Notes: a model not told the origin generated them from the letters alone. Counted from the first letter of the stretch, positions 48,592 to 57,923 are shown. The stretch: DNA of 64,000 bases from an uncultured Arenicella sp. (GCA_938045295.1 CALINO010000010.1:35915-99914); one strand, 5' to 3'. A program made the numbers and translations.

Positions 48592-48702
48592 GGGTTATGT
48601 TCTAATTGTGTTCTAATGATTAAATGCCGATAACAGCGTTGCTGTGCTTGTGCCACACATCCGATAAAATTCTTAAGCGAAGTATATAAGTTTAACGCCA
48701 CC

Positions 48703-49887
48703 ATGCATATTGTTGTACACCCTCGACTCGATCAAATAGACCCAACGCACTGGAACGCTTTAGTAGAGACTCAATTTGCTAAAAACAACCCGTTTTTAAG
48801 GCACGAGTTTTTAAGTGGGCTTGAAGCGCACCAGTGTGTGTGCGAACACACCGGCTGGCGGCCTCAACATTTTGCTTTGTACGCGCCAGACAACAGCACA
48901 TTGTTGGCGGCCATGCCCTGCTACATCAAAGACCACTCTTACGGTGAATACATTTTTGACTGGGCATGGGTGAACGCCTACCAACGCCACGGCCTGCAAT
49001 ACTACCCAAAATTGTCGAACGCGGTGCCGTTCACGCCCGCAACCGGGCCCCGAATATTGCTATCAGACAAGCTTGATGATCATGGTTTGAATGACACACT
49101 GGCGATTGAAAAGTTAGTAAACCACGCCACCCAACTGGCCGAAGAGCAAAACTTATCAAGCTTTCACAGCCTGTTTAACATCCCGAAACAAGCACAAGCC
49201 ATGAAAGACATGGGCTTGTTAGAACGCCACAGCACACAGTTTCATTGGCAAAACAAAGGGTACCAGCACTTTGACGACTTTCTTGCAGGCATGAGCTCAA
49301 AAAAGCGCAAGAACATCAAACGCGAACGGCGGCGCGTATTAGAAACCGGGCTTGAGTACCAATGGCTCAGTGGCGATCAGTTAAATCAAGATAACGCCCA
49401 CACCATGTATCAGTTTTACCAGCGCACCATTGCCTATTACGGCGCGCAAAGTTATTTAAACCAAGACTTTTTTCTGCATTTGGCCAAAGAGTGCAATCAG
49501 CACACCTTGTTTTTATTTGCCAACTATCAAGGGCAAACCATTGCTGGCGGCTTATACTTTAAAAGTGACGATACTTTATACGGGCGCTATTGGGGCGCGC
49601 TTAATAATTTTCACAGCGTGCACTTTGAAACTTGCTACTACCAAGCCATTGAATGGTGTATAAAGCATGGCTACCAGCGCTTTGAGGCGGGCGCGCAAGG
49701 CGAACATAAACTGGCGCGAGGGCTTACTCCCAACACTACGTATTCATCGCACTGGATTGCTAACGCTGAATTCAGTGGTGCCATTGGCGAGTTTCTAAAA
49801 TCTGAAGCCGAACACATTGCAGACTACCAAGACCAGCTGCAAACGCACTCACCGTTTAAACAAGACAACACCCACACCGAAATTTAA
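48703..49887 (+). CDS. COG3146-like (DUF482) GNAT/FemAB-type acyltransferase
   Basis: A 394-residue protein of the GNAT-superfamily DUF482 group. Recognisable segments are NPFLRHEFLSGLE near 28-40, DWAWVNAYQRHGLQYYPKL near 86-104, the basic SSKKRKNIKRERRR near 199-212, IAGGLYFKSDDTLYGRYWGA near 282-301 and RFEAGAQGEHKLARGLTP near 326-343. Members resemble FemAB peptide-ligating enzymes and are often near aat; biochemical function is not established. It ends one base before the open frame of aat, so they are likely co-transcribed with bpt. Confidence 0.88.
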   Translation: MHIVVHPRLDQIDPTHWNALVETQFAKNNPFLRHEFLSGLEAHQCVCEHTGWRPQHFALYAPDNSTLLAAMPCYIKDHSYGEYIFDWAWVNAYQRHGLQYYPKLSNAVPFTPATGPRILLSDKLDDHGLNDTLAIEKLVNHATQLAEEQNLSSFHSLFNIPKQAQAMKDMGLLERHSTQFHWQNKGYQHFDDFLAGMSSKKRKNIKRERRRVLETGLEYQWLSGDQLNQDNAHTMYQFYQRTIAYYGAQSYLNQDFFLHLAKECNQHTLFLFANYQGQTIAGGLYFKSDDTLYGRYWGALNNFHSVHFETCYYQAIEWCIKHGYQRFEAGAQGEHKLARGLTPNTTYSSHWIANAEFSGAIGEFLKSEAEHIADYQDQLQTHSPFKQDNTHTEI

Positions 49888-49941
49888 TTGCCACGCAATA
49901 GCCCACAATCCATCAATAATTCCACCGACAAGCCACCAATA

Positions 49942-50655
49942 ATGCTTAGTTTTCAACCTTTCCCCAGTTTAGACAATGCCGACGATGACGGCTTGCTGGC
50001 CATGGGCGGCGACCTTAGCGTTAACACGCTGGTCAGCGCGTACGCGCAAGGCGTGTTTCCGTGGTTCAATGAAGGCCAACCCATTTTGTGGTGGTCGCCA
50101 GACCCGCGACTAGTGCTCTACCCTACGCACGTTAAAGTCTCGCGCAGCTTGAAAAAAAGCATGAGCAATAAGTTCACCGTCACGTGCAATCAGGCTTTTG
50201 AGCAGGTTATTCAAGGGTGTGCCTTACGTGGCCAAAGCCCAGAACACGCGCACAACAGTAAAGAAGCCACGTGGATCACACAAGCCATGCATGAGGCCTA
50301 TATTGAATTACATAAGCAACACTACGCGCACTCAGTGGAAGTTTGGCAAGATCAACAGCTCGTGGGCGGCCTGTATGGCGTTTGCTTAGACAAGGTTTTT
50401 TTCGGCGAAAGCATGTTCAGCCGCAAGGCCGATGCGTCAAAAACAGCGTTGGTTTATTTATGCCAACATTTAACGAACCACAATTTTGAGTTGATTGATT
50501 GCCAGGTGGCTTCTGACCATTTATTCAGCTTAGGCGCGGTTGAAATTTCTCGTGATGATTTTGTTAAATCATTAAACAACATCGATATAAACCAAGAAAA
50601 AAGTGACTTTTCAGCTAATTTCCCCACAAGTGTTAAGCAGCTTAACAAACTCTAA
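49942..50655 (+). CDS. aat: Leucyl/phenylalanyl-tRNA--protein transferase Aat
   Basis: N-end rule enzyme that adds Leu or Phe to proteins with N-terminal Arg or Lys, marking them for ClpAP. The ATG at 49942 gives a 237-residue protein starting at the conserved FQPFPSLDNADDDGLLAMGGDL; an in-frame TTG at 49888 adjoining the previous stop is less likely. Motifs: YAQGVFPWFNEGQPILWWSPDPR near 34-56, ATWITQAMHEAYIELH near 108-123, SVEVWQDQQLVGGLYG near 130-145, FFGESMFSRKADASKTAL near 152-169. It forms the usual pair with bpt. Confidence 0.96.
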   Translation: MLSFQPFPSLDNADDDGLLAMGGDLSVNTLVSAYAQGVFPWFNEGQPILWWSPDPRLVLYPTHVKVSRSLKKSMSNKFTVTCNQAFEQVIQGCALRGQSPEHAHNSKEATWITQAMHEAYIELHKQHYAHSVEVWQDQQLVGGLYGVCLDKVFFGESMFSRKADASKTALVYLCQHLTNHNFELIDCQVASDHLFSLGAVEISRDDFVKSLNNIDINQEKSDFSANFPTSVKQLNKL

Positions 50656-50691
50656 CATGTTGTTTTCACAAACAAGTGTTATAACGTAATT

Positions 50692-51405
50692 ATGAGTTCA
50701 TCACACAATCCAATTCGTTTATTTGAAACCGTGATTGATGATTGCCCATATTTAGAGGGGCAACAAAGTGCATCAATTTTGGTTGACCCTGAGCACAAGG
50801 TAGAGCCGGCACTTTTTTCCATGCTTTCTCGTTCTGGGTTCAGAAGAAGCGGCAATATGCTGTACACGCCCAAGTGCCCTACGTGTAATGCCTGCGTGTC
50901 GGTTCGCATACCGGTGAAAGAGTTTAAGGCGTCTAAAAGCCAACGCCGAATATGGCGTAAAAATTTAGACTTAACGGCCAGCATTGAAGACGTTCGGTTT
51001 GACCAAGAACACTTTGAACTGTACTTAAGGTATCAGCAACATCGCCACGCCGACAGCAGCATGTGCGACGACGACCCGAAAAAATACATCAGCTTTATTG
51101 AATCGGATTACGCCGCCACTAAGTTTTTATGCCTTCGTTTGGACGGCAAATTAATCGGCTTGTCGGTGCTTGACCAGTTCGACCAAGGCTTATCCGCGGT
51201 ATACACATTTTTTGCCCCTGATTACAGCAACAGAAGCCTGGGAACCTACGCCATCTTATACGGCATTAAATTGTCTCGGCTGCACGACATTCCTTTTCTC
51301 TACTTGGGCTATTGGATAGATCAATCACCGAAAATGAACTATAAACGCCAATTCAAACCATTAGAAGGTTACATCGACAAACAGTGGCAACAGCTTGAAT
51401 TATAA
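50692..51405 (+). CDS. bpt: Aspartate/glutamate leucyltransferase Bpt
   Basis: Transfers leucine to N-terminal Asp or Glu (bacterial relative of eukaryotic arginyltransferase ATE1). The 237-residue length is standard. The N-terminal domain has RSGFRRSGNMLYTPKCPTCNACVSVRIPV near 42-70 (partly quoted) with paired cysteines CPTCNAC, an Fe-S or metal site in ATE relatives. The C-terminal domain has LSAVYTFFAPDYSNRSLGTYAILYGI and YLGYWIDQSPKMNYKRQF. Together with Aat it supplies both branches of the N-degron pathway; the ClpS/ClpA genes often next door are not in the window. Confidence 0.95.
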   Translation: MSSSHNPIRLFETVIDDCPYLEGQQSASILVDPEHKVEPALFSMLSRSGFRRSGNMLYTPKCPTCNACVSVRIPVKEFKASKSQRRIWRKNLDLTASIEDVRFDQEHFELYLRYQQHRHADSSMCDDDPKKYISFIESDYAATKFLCLRLDGKLIGLSVLDQFDQGLSAVYTFFAPDYSNRSLGTYAILYGIKLSRLHDIPFLYLGYWIDQSPKMNYKRQFKPLEGYIDKQWQQLEL

Positions 51406-51585
51406 GCGTTAAAAAACCTTTTCAGCTCTTGCTTCACGCCAAGGCGTCAATATCCTCTTGAAATCGCTGCACTAGCCTTTATTTATAAAGCCACTTGGGG
51501 CATGATACCCCCGTTTTTGGGCTAGGATTTAAAACAATAAAAACCCAGCCTTTTATCAACATTTTATTAGAGTCAGAATAACAAC

Positions 51586-51807
51586 GTGGCAAAAGAAGAT
51601 CAGATTGAAATGGAAGGGACGGTTATCGATGCCCTTCCAAATACTGAATTTAAAGTAGAGCTTGAAAACGGGCATGTTGTGCATGCACATATCTCAGGAA
51701 AAATGCGTAAAAACTACATTCGTATTTTACGCGGAGATAAAGTGACCGTAGAGCTTACTCCTTACGATTTAACCAAAGGCCGTATTACCTACCGTAATCG
51801 TACTTAG
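51586..51807 (+). CDS. infA: Translation initiation factor IF-1
   Basis: A 73-residue single S1/OB-fold protein that binds the ribosomal A site during initiation. The sequence matches almost throughout: [70 protein letters not shown] (each partly quoted). The start is GTG at 51586. Synteny aat-bpt-infA is typical; clpA usually follows but lexA does here. Confidence 0.97.
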   Translation: MAKEDQIEMEGTVIDALPNTEFKVELENGHVVHAHISGKMRKNYIRILRGDKVTVELTPYDLTKGRITYRNRT

Positions 51808-51915
51808 TACACCTTTGCGATCTCAACGGTTATGTAAATACAGTTACCTAACCGCCTAAAGAACACGCTGCAAAGGAAGCTGGTTCTAGCTATAAATCTA
51901 GCCAAAATAAAAGCA

Positions 51916-51931
51916 CTGGTTTTTTTAACAG
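51916..51931 (+). promoter_or_regulatory. LexA (SOS) box of lexA
   Basis: CTG-GTTTTTTTAA-CAG inside a longer inverted repeat (GCACTG...CAGTGC). It matches CTG-N10-CAG and lies only 14 bp before the lexA ATG at 51946, so the mRNA leader must be very short or the translation start is a later codon. Autoregulation of lexA is inferred. Confidence 0.85.
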
Positions 51932-51945
51932 TGCTTTGTTAGTAT

Positions 51946-52635
51946 ATGGCTATGAATGCAATAGAACTAAAACCGCTGACTAAGCGGCAACAAGAAATAT
52001 TCGATTACATCATAGATCGAATAAGCGCTAACGGCGCCCCACCCACCCGTATAGAGATAGCCGATCACTTTGGCTTTCGCTCACCCAACGCGGCTGAAGA
52101 CCACCTCAAAGCGCTGGATAAAAAGGGGCACATAGAACTACGCTCCGGCACCTCTAGAGGCATTGTAATTAGCGAGCAAGCGCGCGCCAATTTACAACAC
52201 AACAACGAATCACCCGAATTCATTGCCATAGACCACAACGCGGCAAACATTACCGACATAGCCGTTATAGGCGATGTTGCCGCGGGTTCGCCTATCTTTG
52301 CTCAAGAGCACGTTCAACAATACATTAGCGTTGATCAAAGCCTGTTTGCCGACAAAGCCGACTTTTTATTAAAAGTACGCGGCGACAGCATGGTGAATGT
52401 GGGCATTTTCGAACAAGACTTACTGGCCATTAAAAAAGCCAACAAAGCCAACGAAAACCAAATTGTGGTTGCACGAATTGACGATGATGTCACCGTCAAA
52501 CGCTACCAACGTAACGGCGCCACCATTTCTCTGATTGCTGAAAACGACGACTACGACCCCATTGAAGTGGATTTACAAACACAAGCATTCGCCATTGAAG
52601 GTATTGTGGTTGGTTTAATACGACAAGGGTTCTAA
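51946..52635 (+). CDS. lexA: SOS repressor LexA
   Basis: Represses the SOS regulon and cleaves itself when activated by RecA. The 229-residue protein (the family is about 200-230) starts MAMNAIELKPLTKRQQEIF; an ATG at 51952 is a close alternative. The N-terminal winged helix includes GAPPTRIEIADHFGFRSPNAAEDHLKALDKKG (partly quoted). The Ala-Gly cleavage site is in DVAAGSP near residue 106, catalytic Ser in RGDSMVNVGI near 146, and the Lys in VTVKRYQR near 183. Own SOS box upstream. Confidence 0.96.
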   Translation: MAMNAIELKPLTKRQQEIFDYIIDRISANGAPPTRIEIADHFGFRSPNAAEDHLKALDKKGHIELRSGTSRGIVISEQARANLQHNNESPEFIAIDHNAANITDIAVIGDVAAGSPIFAQEHVQQYISVDQSLFADKADFLLKVRGDSMVNVGIFEQDLLAIKKANKANENQIVVARIDDDVTVKRYQRNGATISLIAENDDYDPIEVDLQTQAFAIEGIVVGLIRQGF

Positions 52636-52738
52636 TATCGGCTACTATAAATTCACTCATCACAAGGTAAAAAGCGCCGGTGCTGAGCGATAACGTAGAA
52701 GCAACGCAATAGCACTCTTATTTTTTTAGGATAAAAAA

Positions 52739-53371
52739 ATGCACGTTCCGAATAAATTTAAGGAAACCAACGTGGATGTATTGCACGATTTAGTTCAATC
52801 ACACCCATTAGGCGCATGGATAGTCTCTAAAGACGATGAATTAGAGGTAAACCACTTACCCTTTGCATTAGACAAGACGCAGGGCGAATTCGGTGTGCTA
52901 AAGGGGCATGTGAGCATAGCCAACCCCGTTTGGAAGTCACTACCAACAACGAAAGAATCAATTGTGGTATTCCAAGGCGCTGAAGCCTATATAACGCCCT
53001 CTTGGTACCCAAGCAAACAAGAACACGGAAAAGCCGTGCCCACGTGGAATTACGTGGTTGTTCACGCTCATGGCCAGCCAAAAGCGATAACAGACAAAGA
53101 CTGGTTACTAGAACACCTAAACACCCTCACCGATCAACAAGAATCAGACCAAGCCAAGCCATGGAAAGTGGCCGATGCACCGGCCAGTTTTACCGAAAAA
53201 GTGCTGAACGCTATTGTTGGTATTGAAATACCAATCAGCGCCTTGAACGGCGCTTGGAAAACCAGCCAAAATAAAACGCCAGCAGATAAAGCTGGCGTAA
53301 TAGACGGTTTAAGGTCAGATGAAAAGACACACTCGGCAGAAATGGCGTCGTACGTATCTCAACACCGTTGA
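52739..53371 (+). CDS. FMN-binding PaiB-like protein
   Basis: A 210-residue flavin-reductase-fold protein of the PaiB family (annotated as FMN-binding negative transcriptional regulators). Family features: MHVPNKFKETNVDVLHDLVQSHPLGAWIV at the N-terminus (partly quoted), ANPVWKS, PSWYPSKQEHGKAVPTWNYVVVHAHG near 85-110 (partly quoted) and IVGIEIPISALNGAWKTSQNK near 160-180. Whether it acts as a regulator or as a flavoenzyme is unproven. AGGA-type Shine-Dalgarno before ATG. Downstream of lexA but 103 bp away; SOS control is not implied. Confidence 0.9.
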   Translation: MHVPNKFKETNVDVLHDLVQSHPLGAWIVSKDDELEVNHLPFALDKTQGEFGVLKGHVSIANPVWKSLPTTKESIVVFQGAEAYITPSWYPSKQEHGKAVPTWNYVVVHAHGQPKAITDKDWLLEHLNTLTDQQESDQAKPWKVADAPASFTEKVLNAIVGIEIPISALNGAWKTSQNKTPADKAGVIDGLRSDEKTHSAEMASYVSQHR

Positions 53372-53425
53372 TAGTTAGTAATCGATAATTGATGCTGATG
53401 CTTTCAGCTAACTATTACTCTGTTG

Positions 53426-53698
53426 TTACTTATTGACTCTGTCAGTCACCATGTGCCTGAGCTTGTCGATTAACTGTTCAGAGGGTTGACTAACATTAAT
53501 GCCACTGTCATTCACATTGATGAATTCATGGCTGTCGCTGGCGTTAGAGCGAAATATCGCCGAGGCAGAGTCACCTTCATTGACCACACAACTGAAATCG
53601 GCATCATCTTCAATGGCAGCCACCCAGTCATGTTTTGCCATTAACTGGCTCTTAATAATTAACTGACCTAAATGCACTGAATTAAGGCGCTTACTCAT
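53426..53698 (-). CDS. Small hypothetical protein
   Basis: A 90-residue soluble protein. The ATG at 53698 has GGAG at a 6-nt spacing, so it is preferred over the ATG at 53728. The sequence (SKRLNSVHLGQLIIKSQLMAK, then an acidic middle and DKLRHMVTDRVNK) has no signal peptide, membrane segment or motif I recognise. A good ribosome-binding site and a plausible frame suggest a real gene. No functional call. Confidence 0.6.
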   Translation of the reverse strand: MSKRLNSVHLGQLIIKSQLMAKHDWVAAIEDDADFSCVVNEGDSASAIFRSNASDSHEFINVNDSGINVSQPSEQLIDKLRHMVTDRVNK

Positions 53699-54050
53699 AC
53701 AAAACTCCAAAGCTTGCTTAGTTTTCACCCTACCTGCGTATATTATCTAGATACCTGTCAAAAAAGTGTGTTTTCTAAACAAATTGTTAAGATTCTTTCT
53801 GATTTTTAAGCTCTTAACCTGAATGTACTAATTTTTCCGTCTATTTGCCTTCAACACGCCGGCAATAATAAAAGCAAAAATTCACAGCCATTAACCATCG
53901 GCTGCATCACCGTAATGGTTGTACTCAATTTATTTCAGCCCATATCAGGCCTCCGCCACCCTTGATTCGCCGGATTAATTGGTCAGAAAACGCTCACAAT
54001 ACGTAAACGAACGAAGTACCAACAGAAAAATCCTAACAGCAGATTTAATG
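53699..54050. other. Gene-free 352-bp gap
   Basis: AT-rich spacer between the small unknown gene and the DUF1178 gene, both on the minus strand. A TTGACA on the minus strand (53761-53756) could be the -35 of the small gene, but no well-spaced -10 is visible. No convincing terminator, ncRNA or ORF seen. Confidence 0.4.
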
Positions 54051-54527
54051 CTAATTTAACTTATCTTTATTAACCGGTTTTGGCGGCAGTGGTAAGGCTG
54101 ATACGCCCTCTTCAGCTAATTCCTTTAGCTCAGCCTTGCTGGCGGTACCACGAATGTTCTCAGGGTCTTTCTCGCCGTTATGAATTTTTAACGCTTCATC
54201 GGCAAATTTATTGCCCACATCAACGAAATTACGGTCTATATGCTGGTGCACATCGCTCAGCATTTTTTGCAACTGTGCATACGCCTTAGCGCCATCGCTG
54301 GGCATGGCTTGTGCCGCTTGTGAGTTTGGTTCCACAGGCGCTGGGGAAGAAACAGAATTACTCTTGCGCCCCACCTTGGCCGCCGTTAGTTTTTTACTTA
54401 CTTCACTTGAATTACAGAACGGGCAAGTCAACAAACCCGAGGCTTGTTGACTTACCAAATCATCTGCATTTTTAAACCAGCCTTCAAATTGATGCTGATT
54501 GCTGCATTGAAGATCGTAAATAACCAT
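54051..54527 (-). CDS. DUF1178 zinc-ribbon protein
   Basis: A 158-residue cytosolic protein of the DUF1178 family, function unknown. It opens with MVIYDLQCSNQHQFEGWFKN and has two cysteine pairs typical of the family (C8 region, then LLTCPFCNSSEVSKKLTAAKV near 33-53), consistent with a zinc-ribbon. A Pro/Ser/Ala linker leads into a helical C-terminal part (AYAQLQKMLSDVHQHIDRNFVDVGNKFADEA, quoted in part; KIHNGEKDPENIRGTAS). It is 27 bp downstream of typA on the same strand and may be co-transcribed. Confidence 0.9.
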   Translation of the reverse strand: MVIYDLQCSNQHQFEGWFKNADDLVSQQASGLLTCPFCNSSEVSKKLTAAKVGRKSNSVSSPAPVEPNSQAAQAMPSDGAKAYAQLQKMLSDVHQHIDRNFVDVGNKFADEALKIHNGEKDPENIRGTASKAELKELAEEGVSALPLPPKPVNKDKLN

Positions 54528-54554
54528 TACGCTATAAGCTTACCACTGTGTGAG

Positions 54555-56366
54555 TTATTTTGCCTCACGGCTGGCGCGCTTACGTTCGTGCTCTAACAAG
54601 AAGCGCTTACGAATACGAATGCTTTCAGGTGTGATTTCCACCAACTCATCATCATCAATGAACTCAAGCGCCGACTCTAACGTGTGCTTGACTGGCGGCA
54701 CCAATTGAATGGCGTCATCTTTACCAGAAGCACGCACGTTAGTCAGCTGCTTGCCTTTAAGTGGGTTCACAGTGAGGTCATTGTCGCGTGAATGAATACC
54801 AACCACTTGGCCTTCGTACACCATTTGTGACGGTTCAATCATCATTTTTCCACGGTCTTGCAGGTTAAAAATAGCAAAACCCAATGCCTTACCGGTGCCA
54901 TTGGCAATTAGCACACCGTTCTTACGCTGACCGAACGACTTATTCTTCTTAGGCGCATACTGATCAAAGATGTGGTAAATCAAGCCAGAGCCCGACGTCA
55001 TGGTCATGAAATCCGTTTGGAAGCCAATCAAGCCACGCGACGGAATGCTAAAATCTAAACGCACTCGACCTTTACCGTCAGGCTGCATGTTGTTTAAATC
55101 ACCGCCACGCTCTTGTAACGCTTGCATGATGGTGCCTTGGTGTTCTTCATCAATGTCTACCGTCAGGCTTTCATAAGGCTCGTGAATTTCACCATCAACG
55201 TCTTTGTAAATAACTTCAGGTCGCGATACCGCCAACTCAAAACCTTCACGGCGCATATTTTCAATCAACACCGATAAGTGCAACTCGCCACGGCCAGACA
55301 CTTTAAATTTTTCAGGGTCTTCAGTGTCTTCCACTCGCAAAGCCACGTTGTGCACCAACTCTTTTTGCAAACGGTCACGAATTTGGCGAGACGTTAAGTA
55401 CTTGCCTTCTTGCCCAGCAAACGGCGAGGTGTTGACCTGAAACGTCATGGTTACCGTTGGCTCATCCACGGTTAGTGGCGGCAGCGCTTCAACCGCTTCG
55501 CGGTCACAAATAGTGTCGGAGATAAATAACTCTTCAATGCCCGTTACGGCCACAATATCGCCCGCTTTGGCGGTGTCAACCTCAACTCTCTCAAGGCCTT
55601 TAAAACCAAAAATCTTACCAATGCGGCCATTTCGGGTTTTGCCTTCAGCGTCGATCACCGTTATCTGGCCATTGGTTTTAATAGTGCCCTGCTTAATGCG
55701 GCCAATACCAATCACGCCTAAGAAACTTGAGTAATCAAGCTGAGACACTTGCATTTGAAATGGCTTGTCTTCATCAACCGGCGGTGGTGGAACATGGTCG
55801 ATAATGGCTTGGAACAAGGCGTCCATGTTGTCAGTAAGATTATCCGCATCGTCGGTCGCAAAACCGTTAATGGCCGAAGCGTATATCACCGGAAAATCAA
55901 GCTGCTCGTCAGTGGCGCCTAGAATATCGAACAAGTCAAAGGTTTGGTCTAGCACCCAATCTGGGCGCGAGCCTTCGCGGTCAATTTTGTTAATGACCAC
56001 AATTGGTTGTAAATCGTGCTCAAACGCTTTTTGCGTTACGAAACGCGTTTGTGGCATTGGGCCATCAACCGCATCCACCAACAAGATCACCGAATCAACC
56101 ATCGACATAATGCGCTCTACTTCGCCACCAAAGTCTGCGTGGCCAGGCGTATCAACAATGTTAATGCGATAGTCTTTCCAAGTCAGCGCCGTCGGTTTTG
56201 CCAAAATGGTAATTCCGCGCTCCTTTTCAATGTCGTTACTGTCCATAACACGTTCAACAATTTCGGCGCGTTCATCAAACGTACCAGATTGTTGTAACAG
56301 TTTATCAACCAAGGTTGTTTTACCGTGGTCTACGTGCGCGATAATTGCGATGTTGCGTAAATTCAT
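54555..56366 (-). CDS. typA: Translational GTPase TypA/BipA
   Basis: Ribosome-associated GTPase needed for growth in cold or stress and for 50S assembly. The 603-residue protein has G1 AHVDHGKTTLVDKLL near 10-24, RERGITI-type switch (EKERGITILAKPTAL near 48-62), DTPGHADFGGEVERIMSMVD near 72-91 and NKIDREG near 126-132. The BipA-specific C-terminal domain contains FAIFNLQDRGKMMIEPSQMVYEGQVVG (partly quoted) and GKQLTNVRASGKDDA. It precedes the DUF1178 gene by 27 bp. Confidence 0.97.
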   Translation of the reverse strand: MNLRNIAIIAHVDHGKTTLVDKLLQQSGTFDERAEIVERVMDSNDIEKERGITILAKPTALTWKDYRINIVDTPGHADFGGEVERIMSMVDSVILLVDAVDGPMPQTRFVTQKAFEHDLQPIVVINKIDREGSRPDWVLDQTFDLFDILGATDEQLDFPVIYASAINGFATDDADNLTDNMDALFQAIIDHVPPPPVDEDKPFQMQVSQLDYSSFLGVIGIGRIKQGTIKTNGQITVIDAEGKTRNGRIGKIFGFKGLERVEVDTAKAGDIVAVTGIEELFISDTICDREAVEALPPLTVDEPTVTMTFQVNTSPFAGQEGKYLTSRQIRDRLQKELVHNVALRVEDTEDPEKFKVSGRGELHLSVLIENMRREGFELAVSRPEVIYKDVDGEIHEPYESLTVDIDEEHQGTIMQALQERGGDLNNMQPDGKGRVRLDFSIPSRGLIGFQTDFMTMTSGSGLIYHIFDQYAPKKNKSFGQRKNGVLIANGTGKALGFAIFNLQDRGKMMIEPSQMVYEGQVVGIHSRDNDLTVNPLKGKQLTNVRASGKDDAIQLVPPVKHTLESALEFIDDDELVEITPESIRIRKRFLLEHERKRASREAK

Positions 56367-56493
56367 TAGAGCAAACCAAATAAGGGCTAAATCAGTGCGC
56401 GATTATAGGGCTTCGTGCTCTAAATACTAGGCAATAAAGCGTTTATTTTTACAGAATTTACCTAAGCGGCGTGCCAACAATAAAACCAAGCAC

Positions 56494-57600
56494 TTAAAAC
56501 GGCAATTTCAACTTAAATTCGCAAAAAACACCGGGCCGATTACGCAATGAAACCTTACCGCCAACGGCCATTACCGCTTCCCTGATACCCGACAGCGTGT
56601 TGCTTTTTAACGAGCCACCTTTGTTGTTTTTTGCGTTCGAAAACCCTTCTAGCAAGATTAACTTTACCCCGTGGCCGGGTTCTAACTGCTTAATGGTATC
56701 GTTGGTAATCAGTTGTTTGGCCAAAGCGTGCTGCATAGACTCCATTTCATCAATGCCCTCGCCATCATCAGCAACGGTAATCACCCAACCATTATCGTCT
56801 TTACTTAAGCCCACAAACACCTTAATGGTGGCCGGCTTGCCATCCGCAATGCGCGTGGCCGACGCCCGCCCTCCGTGCACTATGGCGTTAGTCACCATTT
56901 CACAAATCGAGGCTTCAATCAGTGGGTAATGATGGTCGGTAACGCTCAATAAGTCATCGCCTTTAAGCTCAAGCACATAATCATGCCCAGACTTAATCGA
57001 TTGCTTGTGACTAATGTCTTGAATGGCCACCGCCAAGGGTGATGTTGGCTCAGCTGCAACGCCCGCGCCAGCCTGACTGCTTTTTTTGGCGCCTTCAGCG
57101 GCGGCAAACAATGGCTGTATTGACTTAGCCTCAGCCCTGCGAAAGCACCACACGCACAGCATAGACAGCAGAAAACTGCCCAATAAGCCTAAGCTTAGAA
57201 GATTTAAAACGGTGGATCGTTTTTTCGCGTACTCGTCGGCTGCAAGGCCAGCCAAACTCTGCAATTGTAAGCGAGCCTCACGCAACTGGCTGTCTTCAAG
57301 CAATGCAACAATGCCTGTAATATCATAATCAAGGTACTGGGTAATGCTTTGCGCGGCTGGCAAATCATGAATTGGCTTCTCGCCATTTGAGCCTAATTCA
57401 CGCAAACTGGCAATTAAATGATTACGGCCATACGCACTCATGGGGTCATGTATGCGCCCCGGCAAGGCGTTAAGCACCCCAACCAGCTGAGCATCATCAC
57501 TGAATTCATTCAACTGCTTGCTGCCCAGCCACCCAAAAACCAATAAATACGCTACCAGCAATAACACCGACGCTATTTTCACAAACACATTCATTTTCAC
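56494..57600 (-). CDS. Membrane protein with histidine-kinase-type ATPase domain and no visible phospho-acceptor
   Basis: A 368-residue protein. TM1 is near residues 7-27, a periplasmic loop of about 100 residues follows, and TM2 is near 131-153 (LLSLGLLGSFLLSMLCVWCF). The cytoplasmic part has a GHKL ATP-binding domain: N-box ICEMVTNAIVHGGRAS near 231-246, G1 VADDGEGIDEME near 276-287, and a G2-like PGHGVKLILLEGF near 306-318, ending KVSLRNRPGVFCEFKLKLPF. The region before the N-box contains histidines but no DHp H-box pattern (HExxxP/L). It could be a CheA-like or degenerate kinase. No response regulator is adjacent; typA is next on the same strand. Confidence 0.75.
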   Translation of the reverse strand: MKMNVFVKIASVLLLVAYLLVFGWLGSKQLNEFSDDAQLVGVLNALPGRIHDPMSAYGRNHLIASLRELGSNGEKPIHDLPAAQSITQYLDYDITGIVALLEDSQLREARLQLQSLAGLAADEYAKKRSTVLNLLSLGLLGSFLLSMLCVWCFRRAEAKSIQPLFAAAEGAKKSSQAGAGVAAEPTSPLAVAIQDISHKQSIKSGHDYVLELKGDDLLSVTDHHYPLIEASICEMVTNAIVHGGRASATRIADGKPATIKVFVGLSKDDNGWVITVADDGEGIDEMESMQHALAKQLITNDTIKQLEPGHGVKLILLEGFSNAKNNKGGSLKSNTLSGIREAVMAVGGKVSLRNRPGVFCEFKLKLPF

Positions 57601-57923
57601 GACTCGTCCCCTTCGACACGCCTAATACAATAGGCGAAGTTTAATGGATTTTATGTGCCATCGCGATATCTTAAACGGTATTTAAAGCGCGCCAGCTTAG
57701 GCCGTCTTTTTGTTAATTTTGGGTATAGGCAGATTTAAATGAATTTAAGCCGGCTGTGTATGCTATTACGTCCGTTTAATTATTGAACCTGATGAATCTT
57801 CATGTACACCGGCCAGAAAAAACAATGCCGTGACCAAATTACTTTGATCACGGCATTTGATATTTCAATGACAGCGTTAATACGTTTTATAGTTTCTGCC
57901 GTAAAACGCTGTCTGGTTCAGCT
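57601..57923. other. 323-bp gap holding a terminator and otherwise featureless
   Basis: Spacer between the kinase-like ATPase gene and the DUF1552 gene, both minus strand. It contains the terminator listed separately (57814-57857) and the upstream region of the ATPase gene. A longer open frame on the plus strand from 57802 mostly lies opposite the DUF1552 gene and is treated as spurious. Confidence 0.5.
57814..57857 (-). terminator. Rho-independent terminator of the DUF1552 gene
   Basis: Arms of 15 nt (57824-57838 and 57843-57857) pair with one G-U position around a 4-nt loop; core GCCGTGA. Read on the minus strand, the stem is followed by GTTTTTT. It closes the DUF1592/DUF1552 transcript. 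Confidence 0.85.

Noticed and set aside
52739..53371. PaiB-like gene as an SOS gene
   Set aside because: It is downstream of lexA but 103 bp away, with no CTG-N10-CAG site of its own.
53371..53415. ATAGTTAG/CTAACTAT inverted repeat between the PaiB-like gene and the small unknown gene
   Set aside because: AT-rich arms, 29-nt loop and no T-run; likely chance.
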